A stretch of 22,355 bases of DNA from Ruminococcus sp. (GTDB lineage Bacteria > Bacillota > Clostridia > Oscillospirales > Acutalibacteraceae), in contig JAFVVB010000152.1 in NCBI GenBank assembly GCA_017502425.1, forward strand, positions 1 through 22,355. Reading direction: 5' to 3'. Both the position numbers and the translations under genes were made by a program. The notes below the pieces were generated by a model. That model searched no databases. It had not been told where the DNA came from and saw only the letters and a program-made list of their open reading frames with translations. Positions 13,692-21,588 of the stretch are shown here, piece after piece. Position 1 is the first letter of the stretch, and each line of letters begins with the position of its first letter.

Positions 13692-14864
13692 ATGGTTCAG
13701 AATGTTAATATTGCAATTGTAACAATTGCATATAATCGACCGGACAGTCTGTCTAGGTTACTTGATTCCTTAAATAGAGTTGATTATGAAGGTCACGATG
13801 TGACATTAATTATCAGCATTGATTATAGTGGTGATGATAGTGTATATAGGCTCGCGCATTCTTTTGAATGGAAATTCGGTGAAAAGAAAGTTATACAGCA
13901 TACTGTCAATCTAGGTCTTAAAAAACACGTGCTTACATGTGGGGATATGGTTAAAGATTATGATGCTGTTATAGTTCTTGAAGATGACTTGATAGTATCT
14001 CCTGCGATGTATTCATACACAATCAGAGCGGTAGAAAAGTATAAAAACGATGATAATATTGCTGCTATTGCTTTGTATTCAAAAGGTTTTAGTGAGACAG
14101 CGTGGAAACCATTTGTGCCTGCTGTTTCATGTTACGATACATATTTTGTTCAGACAGCGGAATCGTGGGGACAGGTGTGGATGCGCGATTCATGGAAGGA
14201 TTTCAGAACATGGTATGATAACAATAGCACTCCATTTTCAAAAGCCAGCGGAGTGCCAAATGATGTTTGTGACTGGGACAGTAAATCGTGGAAAAAATAC
14301 CACATAAAATATTGCGTTGATAATAATAAATACACAGTATATCCTTATTGGTCTTTAACAACTTGTATGGGCGAAGAAGGAGAACATGTAAAGAAAAATA
14401 ATAACAGATTTCAGGTCCCTTTTGTTGAAACAAAAAGCAAAGAGTATCGTTTTGCTGATTTTGTCGATGAGAGCTCAGTAAAATATGATGTGTATCTTGA
14501 AAGAGTAAGCGAAAACCTCTCTGGTATATGTATGGATTTATATGGACAGAAGACTGATTTTGGTTCTTGTAAATATGTAATTACACCGAGAGTCATTAAC
14601 TATAAAGTTGTTGATACTTATGGTTTAGCTTTGCGCCCTCATGAGGAAAATATTCTATTGAATGTGCGAGGAGACTATTTTGTTAAGTACGATCTAAGCT
14701 CTCCTTTGAAGAATATACCTGTATTTAAAGCGGAAAAACAGATAGATTACTATAACTATATAGATTTTGAATATGCTACAAACCAAATGAGAACAAAAGA
14801 TTTGTTCTCCCATATGTGGCGTCTTGTTTTTTACAGAATAAAGAAACTGTTCCGCAAAAAATAA
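13692..14864 (+). CDS. GT-A glycosyltransferase, GNT-I/family-2-like
   Basis: This is a 390-residue cytoplasmic enzyme. The N-terminal GT-A domain starts NIAIVTIAYNRPDSLSRLL. It carries the nucleotide-binding strand LIISIDYSGDD (39-49) and a metal-binding LEDDLIVSPAMYSY at 96-109, where EDD fills the DxD position. This arrangement resembles GT13/GNT-I-like members of the GT2 clan rather than ordinary GT2. The middle has ESWGQVWMRDSWKDF, consistent with acceptor binding. The last 200 residues have no recognised domain and end in a basic tail (FYRIKKLFRKK), possibly for membrane association. GGGGGA precedes the ATG. Donor and acceptor are unknown. Confidence 0.82.
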   Translation: MVQNVNIAIVTIAYNRPDSLSRLLDSLNRVDYEGHDVTLIISIDYSGDDSVYRLAHSFEWKFGEKKVIQHTVNLGLKKHVLTCGDMVKDYDAVIVLEDDLIVSPAMYSYTIRAVEKYKNDDNIAAIALYSKGFSETAWKPFVPAVSCYDTYFVQTAESWGQVWMRDSWKDFRTWYDNNSTPFSKASGVPNDVCDWDSKSWKKYHIKYCVDNNKYTVYPYWSLTTCMGEEGEHVKKNNNRFQVPFVETKSKEYRFADFVDESSVKYDVYLERVSENLSGICMDLYGQKTDFGSCKYVITPRVINYKVVDTYGLALRPHEENILLNVRGDYFVKYDLSSPLKNIPVFKAEKQIDYYNYIDFEYATNQMRTKDLFSHMWRLVFYRIKKLFRKK

Positions 14865-14885
14865 CTTTGAATTGAGGAAGTAAAT

Positions 14886-15917
14886 ATGTTGTTCAGTGTT
14901 CTCATTCCACTATACAATGCCGAAAAATATATCGGTGCGTGCATAGATTCTGTGCTCAATCAGACTTGTGATGATTATGAGATCGTTATTGTTGATGATG
15001 GATCTACGGATAATAGCGCAGTTATTGTTGACGAATATCAGAAAAAATACTCTGATTTCATCAAAGTACTACATAAGGATAATATCGGAGTCTTACTTAC
15101 GCGTAGAAGACTTTTGCAGGAAGCAAAAGGCGAATATGTTGTATGGATTGATTCTGACGATTTGATTAAGCCTGAGTTGTTGTCTGACTTACGTGATGAG
15201 ATTAATAAGAATAATCCTGATATTATCGTATTTAACTATGAAGAACTCAGTAGTCCCGAGCAAAAATCCCGTTCATTAGATGCAGAAGATAAATGCATTT
15301 TTGAAGGCAAAAATAAGAGAATAATATACACAAAATTGTTATTAGGACAAGGAATGAACGAGTTAGTAACAAAATGTGTAAGAAGAGAATTAATTGATAT
15401 TGACGAAGATTATTCTCAGTATAAACACGTAAAGATGGGCGACGATTTGTTTTGTTTGATACCGATTTTTGATGCAGCAAAAAGAATAGAGTATTTAGAT
15501 AGATCGTATTATAAATATCGTGTAGTTTCGACAAGTATTACACATACCCAGGATTATCTTAGGTACTATTCTTATCGTACAATATTTGAAAGAGAGATAC
15601 TGTATGTAGATAGATGGGGTTTTTCATCTGAAGAGATATCCAGACTAAAAGATAAATTCGCTAATAATGCTATTGATAATCTTGTGTTGTGTGCAAAAAC
15701 TCCCGATGTGAGTAAAGATGAGTTTTTGGCGTTTGCTAAAGATATTGCGAGAATTGAAAGAGAAACACCGATTTATTCAGACAGCGAGAGAACCCTTTTT
15801 AGTAAACCATACCAATACTTTTATAAACTTTTTATCAAGAAGAGCTACTCCAAGCTTTATCGTAGCATCAAGATGATAGTTAGAATAAGTAGAATAAAGA
15901 ACTTAGTTAGGAGATAA
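14886..15917 (+). CDS. Family 2 glycosyltransferase
   Basis: The 343-residue enzyme has a classic GT2 domain. It begins FSVLIPLYNAEKYIGACIDS, has the UDP-binding VDDGSTDNS at 36-44 and the metal-binding IDSDD at 88-92. The C-terminal half is helical and lysine/arginine-rich, with no membrane span and a basic tail. One deviation is NIGVLLTRRRLL where the family usually has N-G-S-A-R-N. It starts 21 nt after the previous gene with a TGAGGAAG ribosome binding site. Its stop is 1 nt before the next start, so the two GT2 genes are translationally coupled. Confidence 0.9.
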   Translation: MLFSVLIPLYNAEKYIGACIDSVLNQTCDDYEIVIVDDGSTDNSAVIVDEYQKKYSDFIKVLHKDNIGVLLTRRRLLQEAKGEYVVWIDSDDLIKPELLSDLRDEINKNNPDIIVFNYEELSSPEQKSRSLDAEDKCIFEGKNKRIIYTKLLLGQGMNELVTKCVRRELIDIDEDYSQYKHVKMGDDLFCLIPIFDAAKRIEYLDRSYYKYRVVSTSITHTQDYLRYYSYRTIFEREILYVDRWGFSSEEISRLKDKFANNAIDNLVLCAKTPDVSKDEFLAFAKDIARIERETPIYSDSERTLFSKPYQYFYKLFIKKSYSKLYRSIKMIVRISRIKNLVRR

Positions 15918-15918
15918 T

Positions 15919-16995
15919 ATGCCGGCTGTTTCAGTAATTGTTCCTATTTATAATGGCGAGAAATATATACACAGGTGTGTGGATTCTGTTTTGTCCCAGA
16001 CATTTGACGATTTTGAATTGATACTTGTTGATGATGGATCTACGGATAGCTGTGGAAGAATTTGCGATGAGTATGCAAAAAAAGACAGCCGAGTAGTAGT
16101 ATTGCATAGTGTTAACCAAGGCGTATCGCTAGCAAGAAATTTGGGGCTATCTGTGGCACGCGGAGAATATGTAGCCTTTTGCGATGGTGATGATTTCTAT
16201 AAAGAGTGTATGATTGAACACACATATAGAACAGCTGTTGATACAGGCGCTGAAGTTGTCAGTTACAAGTTGCAGAGAATATCTGACTATAACATTTCGG
16301 ATAACCACAATGATCCGATAGAGATAATTGATCTAGATGGTGATAATCGTTTTGATTTTCTATATAAGGTAGTAACTTGGCAGACTAAAGGTTGGCAAGC
16401 TTGCCGTTCTATTTTTAAACGGAAGTATATAGAAGATAAAAGAATTCTTTTTTGTGGTACCTGCGGCAATTTTGCAGAAGATCTGGGCTTTACGTTAGAA
16501 TATTTATTGTACACAAACCGTATAGTTTTTCTGGATGAATATCTGTATTGTTATTATGATGTACGTCAGGATTCTATGATGAATAAAAGCAAACGAGTGT
16601 ATAAAATAAATGAAGTTAACGAGCTTTCTTATTATTTGAAACCTATTATGAAAGAAGTATTGACTGAAGATCAGTTTTCACAGATCCATTATCATATTAT
16701 CAATAATCAGGTTGCTGATATGTTTAGCTCAACAACAATCAGCGAATTGTCTGATTGGTGCAATAGATTGAAAACCGTCAATAAAATACGGTACTTTAAA
16801 GAGCATAACGCAATGTATTATGACGGAATAATTAAAACCCAACTGAAAAAGGCAAGACATTCAACGATGAGATATTATCTGTCAAAACGAATGATAATTA
16901 CACGTTACCTTGGTACATTCAACAAGTTCAAATTGTATTCTGACATTATGATTAACAGATTGCTTTCCATAGTATACAGAAAAAATAACAAATAG
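15919..16995 (+). CDS. Family 2 glycosyltransferase
   Basis: This 358-residue GT2 enzyme begins VSVIVPIYNGEKYIHRCVDS. It has VDDGSTDSCG at 37-46, the canonical NQGVSLARNLGL loop (66-77) and the metal-binding CDGDD at 88-92. ETW/GxxK-type acceptor residues are not clear. The second half is helical and basic. It resembles the preceding GT2 in the first 100 residues (the same DDGSTD and DxDD layout) but has the typical SLARN where that protein has LLTRR, so the two probably use different donors. Its ribosome binding site TTAGGAGA lies inside the end of the upstream gene. Confidence 0.91.
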   Translation: MPAVSVIVPIYNGEKYIHRCVDSVLSQTFDDFELILVDDGSTDSCGRICDEYAKKDSRVVVLHSVNQGVSLARNLGLSVARGEYVAFCDGDDFYKECMIEHTYRTAVDTGAEVVSYKLQRISDYNISDNHNDPIEIIDLDGDNRFDFLYKVVTWQTKGWQACRSIFKRKYIEDKRILFCGTCGNFAEDLGFTLEYLLYTNRIVFLDEYLYCYYDVRQDSMMNKSKRVYKINEVNELSYYLKPIMKEVLTEDQFSQIHYHIINNQVADMFSSTTISELSDWCNRLKTVNKIRYFKEHNAMYYDGIIKTQLKKARHSTMRYYLSKRMIITRYLGTFNKFKLYSDIMINRLLSIVYRKNNK

Positions 16996-17003
16996 GTGTG
17001 TAA

Positions 17004-18122
17004 ATGACTAAAAAAACCATCAGAATCAACTACTCGGGTCTAAGCACAAGAGATGAGTTTGATCCCAATAATAATTTTATATTAAATTTATTAAAAAAAC
17101 ATTATAATGTTGAGATTTGTGACAATCCGGACTATGTGTTGTGTGGTGTTTTGTATGATCATGGATCTTTTGTATTAGGTCACTATAATGAATATATACT
17201 TGATTATCCACAGGTGCGTATTTTGATTAATGGCGAGAACTATGTTCCTGATTATAATCTTGTAGATTACTCTATTTGTCAGTATCCGATAAAATATCTT
17301 GATAGAAACTGTTATTTTCCGTGTGGAGTAGAAGCGTATACTCATGGCAGGACTTTTTATCGCGAGTTACAGGATAGAGATCGTAATTATCCGGACTCAA
17401 TACTTGACGAGAAACCATATTTTGCGTCATTTATTGCGAGCCACGAGTCTGAATTTAATATACGTGGAGACTTTTTTAAGGCTTTAAACGCTAGAAAACG
17501 TGTGGAGTCTGTGGGATCATATCTTAATAATATGCCTAACGGAGAAGTGGTTAATTGGCTTGATGGATCTAAGGAAGCTTTTCTGAAAAAATGTAAGTTT
17601 TCTTTATGTTTTGAGAGCACAAAACACGAAGGGTTTATCACAGAAAAGATTATAGAAGCTTTCTATGCTGATGCTGTTCCTGTGTATTACGGAAGCTCAA
17701 ATATTACGGATATATTCAATCCAAAGGCATTTATCAATGTTGGCGATTATGAGAGTTTTGATGCTGCAATAGACAGGATTCTGGAAATTGAAAGCAATGA
17801 TGAAATGTATCTCGAAATGCTAAGGCAACCTATTTTCAATGAATCTAGATATCCTGATAAAAAGTATGCAGAAGTCGAAGAGTTTTTATGCCATATTTTT
17901 GATCAGCCGTTGGATAAGGCTTACCGTAGAGGAAGGCATCTGGCTGCTGAGTATCACGAGAAATTTTTGGCTGAATCGATGAGAAGAGAAAAGGAAGGTA
18001 AAATATGGCGACCTGACAATGAAGTTGTCAAAGATTATATAAGACATCTGCCAAATCATATTGGTATGAAGTTATTGGGCGAAAAGCGATATGATAATCT
18101 GAAAAAGATACTGAAAAAGTGA
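17004..18122 (+). CDS. GT10 glycosyltransferase, alpha-1,3-fucosyltransferase family (copy 1)
   Basis: The 372-residue protein shows the GT10 architecture. The N-terminal acceptor domain contains NGENYVPDYNLVDYSI (76-91), whose GEN glutamate E78 corresponds to the proposed catalytic base of Helicobacter pylori FucT (Glu95). The C-terminal GDP-fucose domain carries CKFSLCFESTKHEGFITEKI (197-216), with E214 and K215 matching the donor-contacting Glu-Lys pair of that enzyme, followed by VPVYYGSSN and FNPKAFINVGDYESFD. The family transfers L-fucose, or in some bacteria related GDP-sugars, from GDP to GlcNAc/Glc. No H. pylori-type heptad repeats or membrane segment is present. An A7 tract lies at codons 30-32. 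AGGTG precedes the ATG, 8 nt after the upstream GT2. Confidence 0.92.
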   Translation: MTKKTIRINYSGLSTRDEFDPNNNFILNLLKKHYNVEICDNPDYVLCGVLYDHGSFVLGHYNEYILDYPQVRILINGENYVPDYNLVDYSICQYPIKYLDRNCYFPCGVEAYTHGRTFYRELQDRDRNYPDSILDEKPYFASFIASHESEFNIRGDFFKALNARKRVESVGSYLNNMPNGEVVNWLDGSKEAFLKKCKFSLCFESTKHEGFITEKIIEAFYADAVPVYYGSSNITDIFNPKAFINVGDYESFDAAIDRILEIESNDEMYLEMLRQPIFNESRYPDKKYAEVEEFLCHIFDQPLDKAYRRGRHLAAEYHEKFLAESMRREKEGKIWRPDNEVVKDYIRHLPNHIGMKLLGEKRYDNLKKILKK

Positions 18123-18172
18123 TAAGTAGCTTTAAGGTTAATATGGATTTCGTCTTACAGAAAGGTATAAAA

Positions 18173-19249
18173 ATGAGTCAAAAAACAATAAGGGTTAATT
18201 TCACGGGGCTTAGCATCAGAAATGAATTTAACCCCAATGACAACAGTATATTGGATATCCTAAAAAAGCATTACGATGTGCAGGTGTGTGATGATCCTGA
18301 CTATGTATTTTGTGGAGTATTATATAAGGGATGTTTTAACCGAGGTTTATACGACCAATATATTCTATCGTATCCCAAAATCAGAATTATGTTTGATGGT
18401 GAAAATTTAGTACCTGATTACAATCTGGTGGATTATGCGGTATGTCAGTATCCTTTAGAATATTTTGATCGTAACCTTTATTTTCCTTGTGGTATCGAAG
18501 CTTTTGTTAATCGGAGAACATTCTTTAGAGAGCTTCAGGATAAAGATAGAAACTACTCTGACGATTTCTTGAGCACAAAGGAATACTTTGCTTGTCTTGT
18601 TGCAAGTCACGATTCAGAACACAATCTGCTCGGCGCTTTTTTCAAGGCACTTGACAAAAGAAAGAGAGTAGAATCCATCGGTTCGTATCTTAACAATATG
18701 CCAAACGGAAAAACAGTAGAACGGCTTGATGGCTCAAAGCTTGAGTTTCAGAAAAAATGCCGATTTTCTCTGTGTTTTGAAAGCACAAAGGAAGAAGGTT
18801 TTATCACAGAAAAGATAGTAGAAGCTTTTTATGCGGATACAATTCCGATTTATTACGGAAGCTCTAATATTAAGGAGATATTCAACCCAAAAGCATTTAT
18901 TGATATCAGTGATTATCCGGATTTTGATACTGCTATTGATAGGATATTGGAGATCGAGAATAACGAAGATTTGTATTTAGAAATGATTCGTCAGCCTGTT
19001 TTTAACGATCCGGAATATCCGCAGAAACAATATGATGAGTTAGAAAAATTTTTATGTAATATCTTTGATCAGCCTTTAGATAAAGCTTACAGAAGATCGA
19101 GATGTGTTGCAGGCGAAAATCACGAAGTTTTTATGAAACGTGCGCTTGAGAGCGAACTTGGGATAAAGGTATGGAGGCCTAAAGAAATCGTATTCAAAGA
19201 GTACCTGCGTGATATCCCTAAACATATTTTAGAAAAATTTAAGAATTAA
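18173..19249 (+). CDS. GT10 glycosyltransferase, alpha-1,3-fucosyltransferase family (copy 2)
   Basis: This 358-residue paralogue of the upstream gene is colinear over its whole length. It has SQKTIRVNFTGLSIRNEF at the N-terminus, FDGENLVPDYNLVDYAV for the catalytic-base region, and CRFSLCFESTKEEGFITEKI then IPIYYGSSN and FNPKAFIDISDYPDFD in the donor domain. All key GT10 residues (GEN Glu, ITEK Glu-Lys) are kept. ATG 18173 has AAAGG 7 nt upstream and reproduces the paralogue's start. A GTG at 18119 is in frame and overlaps the previous stop, but would add 18 residues absent from the other two copies. Most differences from copy 1 are conservative, except at residues 50-60 (YKGCFNRGLYDQ for YDHGSFVLGHYNE) and at the C-terminus. 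Confidence 0.92.
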   Translation: MSQKTIRVNFTGLSIRNEFNPNDNSILDILKKHYDVQVCDDPDYVFCGVLYKGCFNRGLYDQYILSYPKIRIMFDGENLVPDYNLVDYAVCQYPLEYFDRNLYFPCGIEAFVNRRTFFRELQDKDRNYSDDFLSTKEYFACLVASHDSEHNLLGAFFKALDKRKRVESIGSYLNNMPNGKTVERLDGSKLEFQKKCRFSLCFESTKEEGFITEKIVEAFYADTIPIYYGSSNIKEIFNPKAFIDISDYPDFDTAIDRILEIENNEDLYLEMIRQPVFNDPEYPQKQYDELEKFLCNIFDQPLDKAYRRSRCVAGENHEVFMKRALESELGIKVWRPKEIVFKEYLRDIPKHILEKFKN

Positions 19250-19323
19250 CTGTTTACAATAAAGCTACAACTATGTAGAGACGCAGAAAAGCGTTAATAA
19301 CTATTAAGAGGAATGATTTGATT

Positions 19324-20217
19324 ATGAAAGAAACAATATCGCAGAATTCATTTACAACGCGAATCACAGCACATCATGGGTTGTTTGATTTGCACTTGAA
19401 AGAAACTCTTTCTTACCGTGATTTGATTTTTTTATTTGTAAAAAGAGACTTCGTATCCAAATATAAGCAAACGGTTCTTGGACCGGCGTGGGCGTTAATT
19501 CAGCCGTTACTCACAACGGTAGTTTATACACTCATTTTTAGTGGACTTGCTGGACTGACAACTGCAGATATTGAGGGTGACTATATTGTTCCACCATTCC
19601 TGTTTTATTTATCGGGTAGTATATGCTGGAGTTATTTTTCAGGTACACTGATAGCTACTTCTAATACGTTTCTTGCGAACAGTGCGGTTATGGGTAAGGT
19701 TTATTATCCTAGATTAGTTTCGCCTATATCTACTGCATTTTCACATCTTATTTCGTTTGGTATTCAGTTTTCGATGTTCGTGGTAGCATGGATAATTTTT
19801 GCGGTTATAGGTGGTACAAGTATCGTTATTACACCTTGGCTGTTGATGTTACCTTTGATTATTATACAACTTATGATTCTTTCTACCGGCCTTGGTATTA
19901 TCATTTCTTCTGTTACAACGAAGTATAGAGATTTACAAATGCTTGTGTCTTTTGGATTGCAGTTGTGGCAGTATGCAACTCCTATCGCTTATGGTCTTAC
20001 TCTTGTATCGTCATCAGAGAGTTTTAGCAAGTATTTGTTCTTGTATCAGTTAAATCCGATGACCCCACTTGTTACTACTTTCCGTTATGCTGTGTTCGGA
20101 TTTGGATATTTTGATCTTACATATTATTTGATCAGTTGGGGTGTCACAATTGCGTTTTTTGTTATAGGACTTATTTTGTTCAGTAAAATTGAACGTACAT
20201 TTATGGATACAATTTAA
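19324..20217 (+). CDS. wzm: Polysaccharide ABC-2 exporter permease (Wzm/TagG-type)
   Basis: The product is a 297-residue integral membrane protein with six predicted TM helices. A cytoplasmic N-terminus contains TLSYRDLIFLFVKRDFVSKY and the family motif KQTVLGPAWALIQPLLTTVV leading into TM1. FWY-rich loops follow, then YYPRLVSPISTAFSHLISFG, and a conserved YATPIAYGLTLV and YQLNPMTPLVTTFRYAVFG near the end. Wzm-type permeases pass lipid-linked glycans across the membrane using Wzt. AGAGGA lies 11 nt before ATG 19324. A TTG at 19318 is in frame with 5-nt spacing and could be the true start, which would add two residues. It is followed 11 nt later by wzt. Confidence 0.93.
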   Translation: MKETISQNSFTTRITAHHGLFDLHLKETLSYRDLIFLFVKRDFVSKYKQTVLGPAWALIQPLLTTVVYTLIFSGLAGLTTADIEGDYIVPPFLFYLSGSICWSYFSGTLIATSNTFLANSAVMGKVYYPRLVSPISTAFSHLISFGIQFSMFVVAWIIFAVIGGTSIVITPWLLMLPLIIIQLMILSTGLGIIISSVTTKYRDLQMLVSFGLQLWQYATPIAYGLTLVSSSESFSKYLFLYQLNPMTPLVTTFRYAVFGFGYFDLTYYLISWGVTIAFFVIGLILFSKIERTFMDTI

Positions 20218-20228
20218 GGTGGTTTACT

Positions 20229-21494
20229 ATGGATGATTTAATGATAAAAGTTGAAAATGTATCTAAAGAATACAGGCTTGGTCAGATAGGTGGCACAACT
20301 CTCAGAGAAGAGATGCAAAGAAAAATAGCGAAGGTATTGAAAAAAGAAGATCCCACCAAGAAAATCGGTGAGAAGGATTATAGTGATGGCGAAACATTTA
20401 TGGCGCTTGATGGCGTCAGTTTTGAGGTAAAAAAAGGAGAGCGTCTCGCTATTATTGGTCATAATGGCGCGGGTAAATCTACTTTACTTAAACTTTTGTC
20501 ACGAGTAACGGCACCTTCAACAGGTGGGATCGGTCTCAATGGTCGAATTGCATCCATGCTTGAGGTCGGTACGGGTTTTCATCCTGAACTGACTGGTCGA
20601 GAAAACGTGTATATGAATGGCGCTATTCTTGGTATGACAAAAAAAGAAATCGACAAGAAGATTGACGATATTATCGAGTTTTCTGAAGTCAGACAGTTTA
20701 TTGATACACCTGTAAAAAGATATTCTTCAGGTATGTTTGTAAAACTTGCTTTTTCTGTTGCTGCACATCTTGATGCTGAGATTATGCTGATGGATGAAGT
20801 TTTGGCAGTTGGTGACATGGCTTTTCAGACTAAGTGTCTCAATAAAATGAGCGATCTTGCAAAAAACGAAGGAAAGACAATTCTTTATGTCAGCCATAAT
20901 ATGAACACGGTAAGAAAGTTATGTAATCGTGCTATGGTTCTTGAACATGGACGAGTAGCGTTTAATGGTTCAGTTGAAGAAGGAATAGCACGTTATCTAA
21001 AGGATGACGAAAATGCTAGTTTACATTTTGATTTAGATAAAGCAAAAAGACCGTATGGAGGTATTGGAGATGAATTCAGGGCCTTATCTTTGGACTTTTT
21101 GGATGATAGAACACGTTTTAAATATGACGAATCTATTGAAGCTAAATTTAAATTCAGAGCTGAGCGTGCATACAAGGCGGTTAGATTAAGAGCCGAGGCG
21201 TATTATTTTGATGGTACAGAAATAGGTAATTACGAATCTGATTCGTTTGAGGTTAAAGCTGAGGGCGAACATACTATCAACCTTAGCTTTAAGCCGGATG
21301 TTTTACCAATAGGTCAGTATTATTTGATTTTGAATATTTATGAAGTTGATTTGACTAATAATCATCAAACCTTGGATCAGCCATCACAGCGAATACCTTT
21401 TGAGATATATGAAGATGATCCAACTGGTATCAGATGGAATCATGAATATATGGGTCATGTAAGAATGGGAAAAATCAAATTAAAAGACAACTAA
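20229..21494 (+). CDS. wzt: Polysaccharide ABC exporter ATPase with C-terminal recognition domain (Wzt-type)
   Basis: The 421-residue protein combines an ATPase domain with an extra C-terminal domain. Walker A is GHNGAGKST (77-85), the signature YSSGM (165-169), Walker B EIMLMDE (184-190) and the H-loop His223. An insertion of about 25 residues before the ABC core (26-54) is usual for Wzt/TagH. The region from about 265 to 421 is beta-rich (FKFRAERAYKAVRLRAEAYY, INLSFKPDVLPIGQYYLILN). It matches the position of the Wzt immunoglobulin-like domain that binds a chain-terminating modification in O9a-type systems. That suggests chain-length or completeness checking here (inference). AAGGTGG overlaps the permease stop, so the pair is coupled. 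Confidence 0.94.
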   Translation: MDDLMIKVENVSKEYRLGQIGGTTLREEMQRKIAKVLKKEDPTKKIGEKDYSDGETFMALDGVSFEVKKGERLAIIGHNGAGKSTLLKLLSRVTAPSTGGIGLNGRIASMLEVGTGFHPELTGRENVYMNGAILGMTKKEIDKKIDDIIEFSEVRQFIDTPVKRYSSGMFVKLAFSVAAHLDAEIMLMDEVLAVGDMAFQTKCLNKMSDLAKNEGKTILYVSHNMNTVRKLCNRAMVLEHGRVAFNGSVEEGIARYLKDDENASLHFDLDKAKRPYGGIGDEFRALSLDFLDDRTRFKYDESIEAKFKFRAERAYKAVRLRAEAYYFDGTEIGNYESDSFEVKAEGEHTINLSFKPDVLPIGQYYLILNIYEVDLTNNHQTLDQPSQRIPFEIYEDDPTGIRWNHEYMGHVRMGKIKLKDN

Positions 21495-21514
21495 TTATAG
21501 TAAGAGATATTTAA

Positions 21515-21545
21515 TTGATGCAAGATATTATAGTCTTGATATCAA
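21515..21545 (+). promoter_or_regulatory. Imperfect hairpin between wzt and the third GT10
   Basis: TTGAT (21515-21519) pairs with ATCAA (21541-21545), and CAAGA (21521-21525) with TCTTG (21534-21538), around an 8-nt loop with a small internal loop. There is no T-run. It lies in a 94-bp gap, longer than most gaps in the cluster. The stem is AT-rich and its role is uncertain. Confidence 0.3.
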
Positions 21546-21588
21546 TACGATATGGGCAACTGTTACGATTCAGGGAGACTTGAAATAT

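Noticed and set aside
18119..18172. GTG start for the second GT10, overlapping the stop of the first
   Set aside because: The ATG at 18173 has a good ribosome binding site and matches the N-termini of both paralogues; the 18 extra residues have no counterpart.
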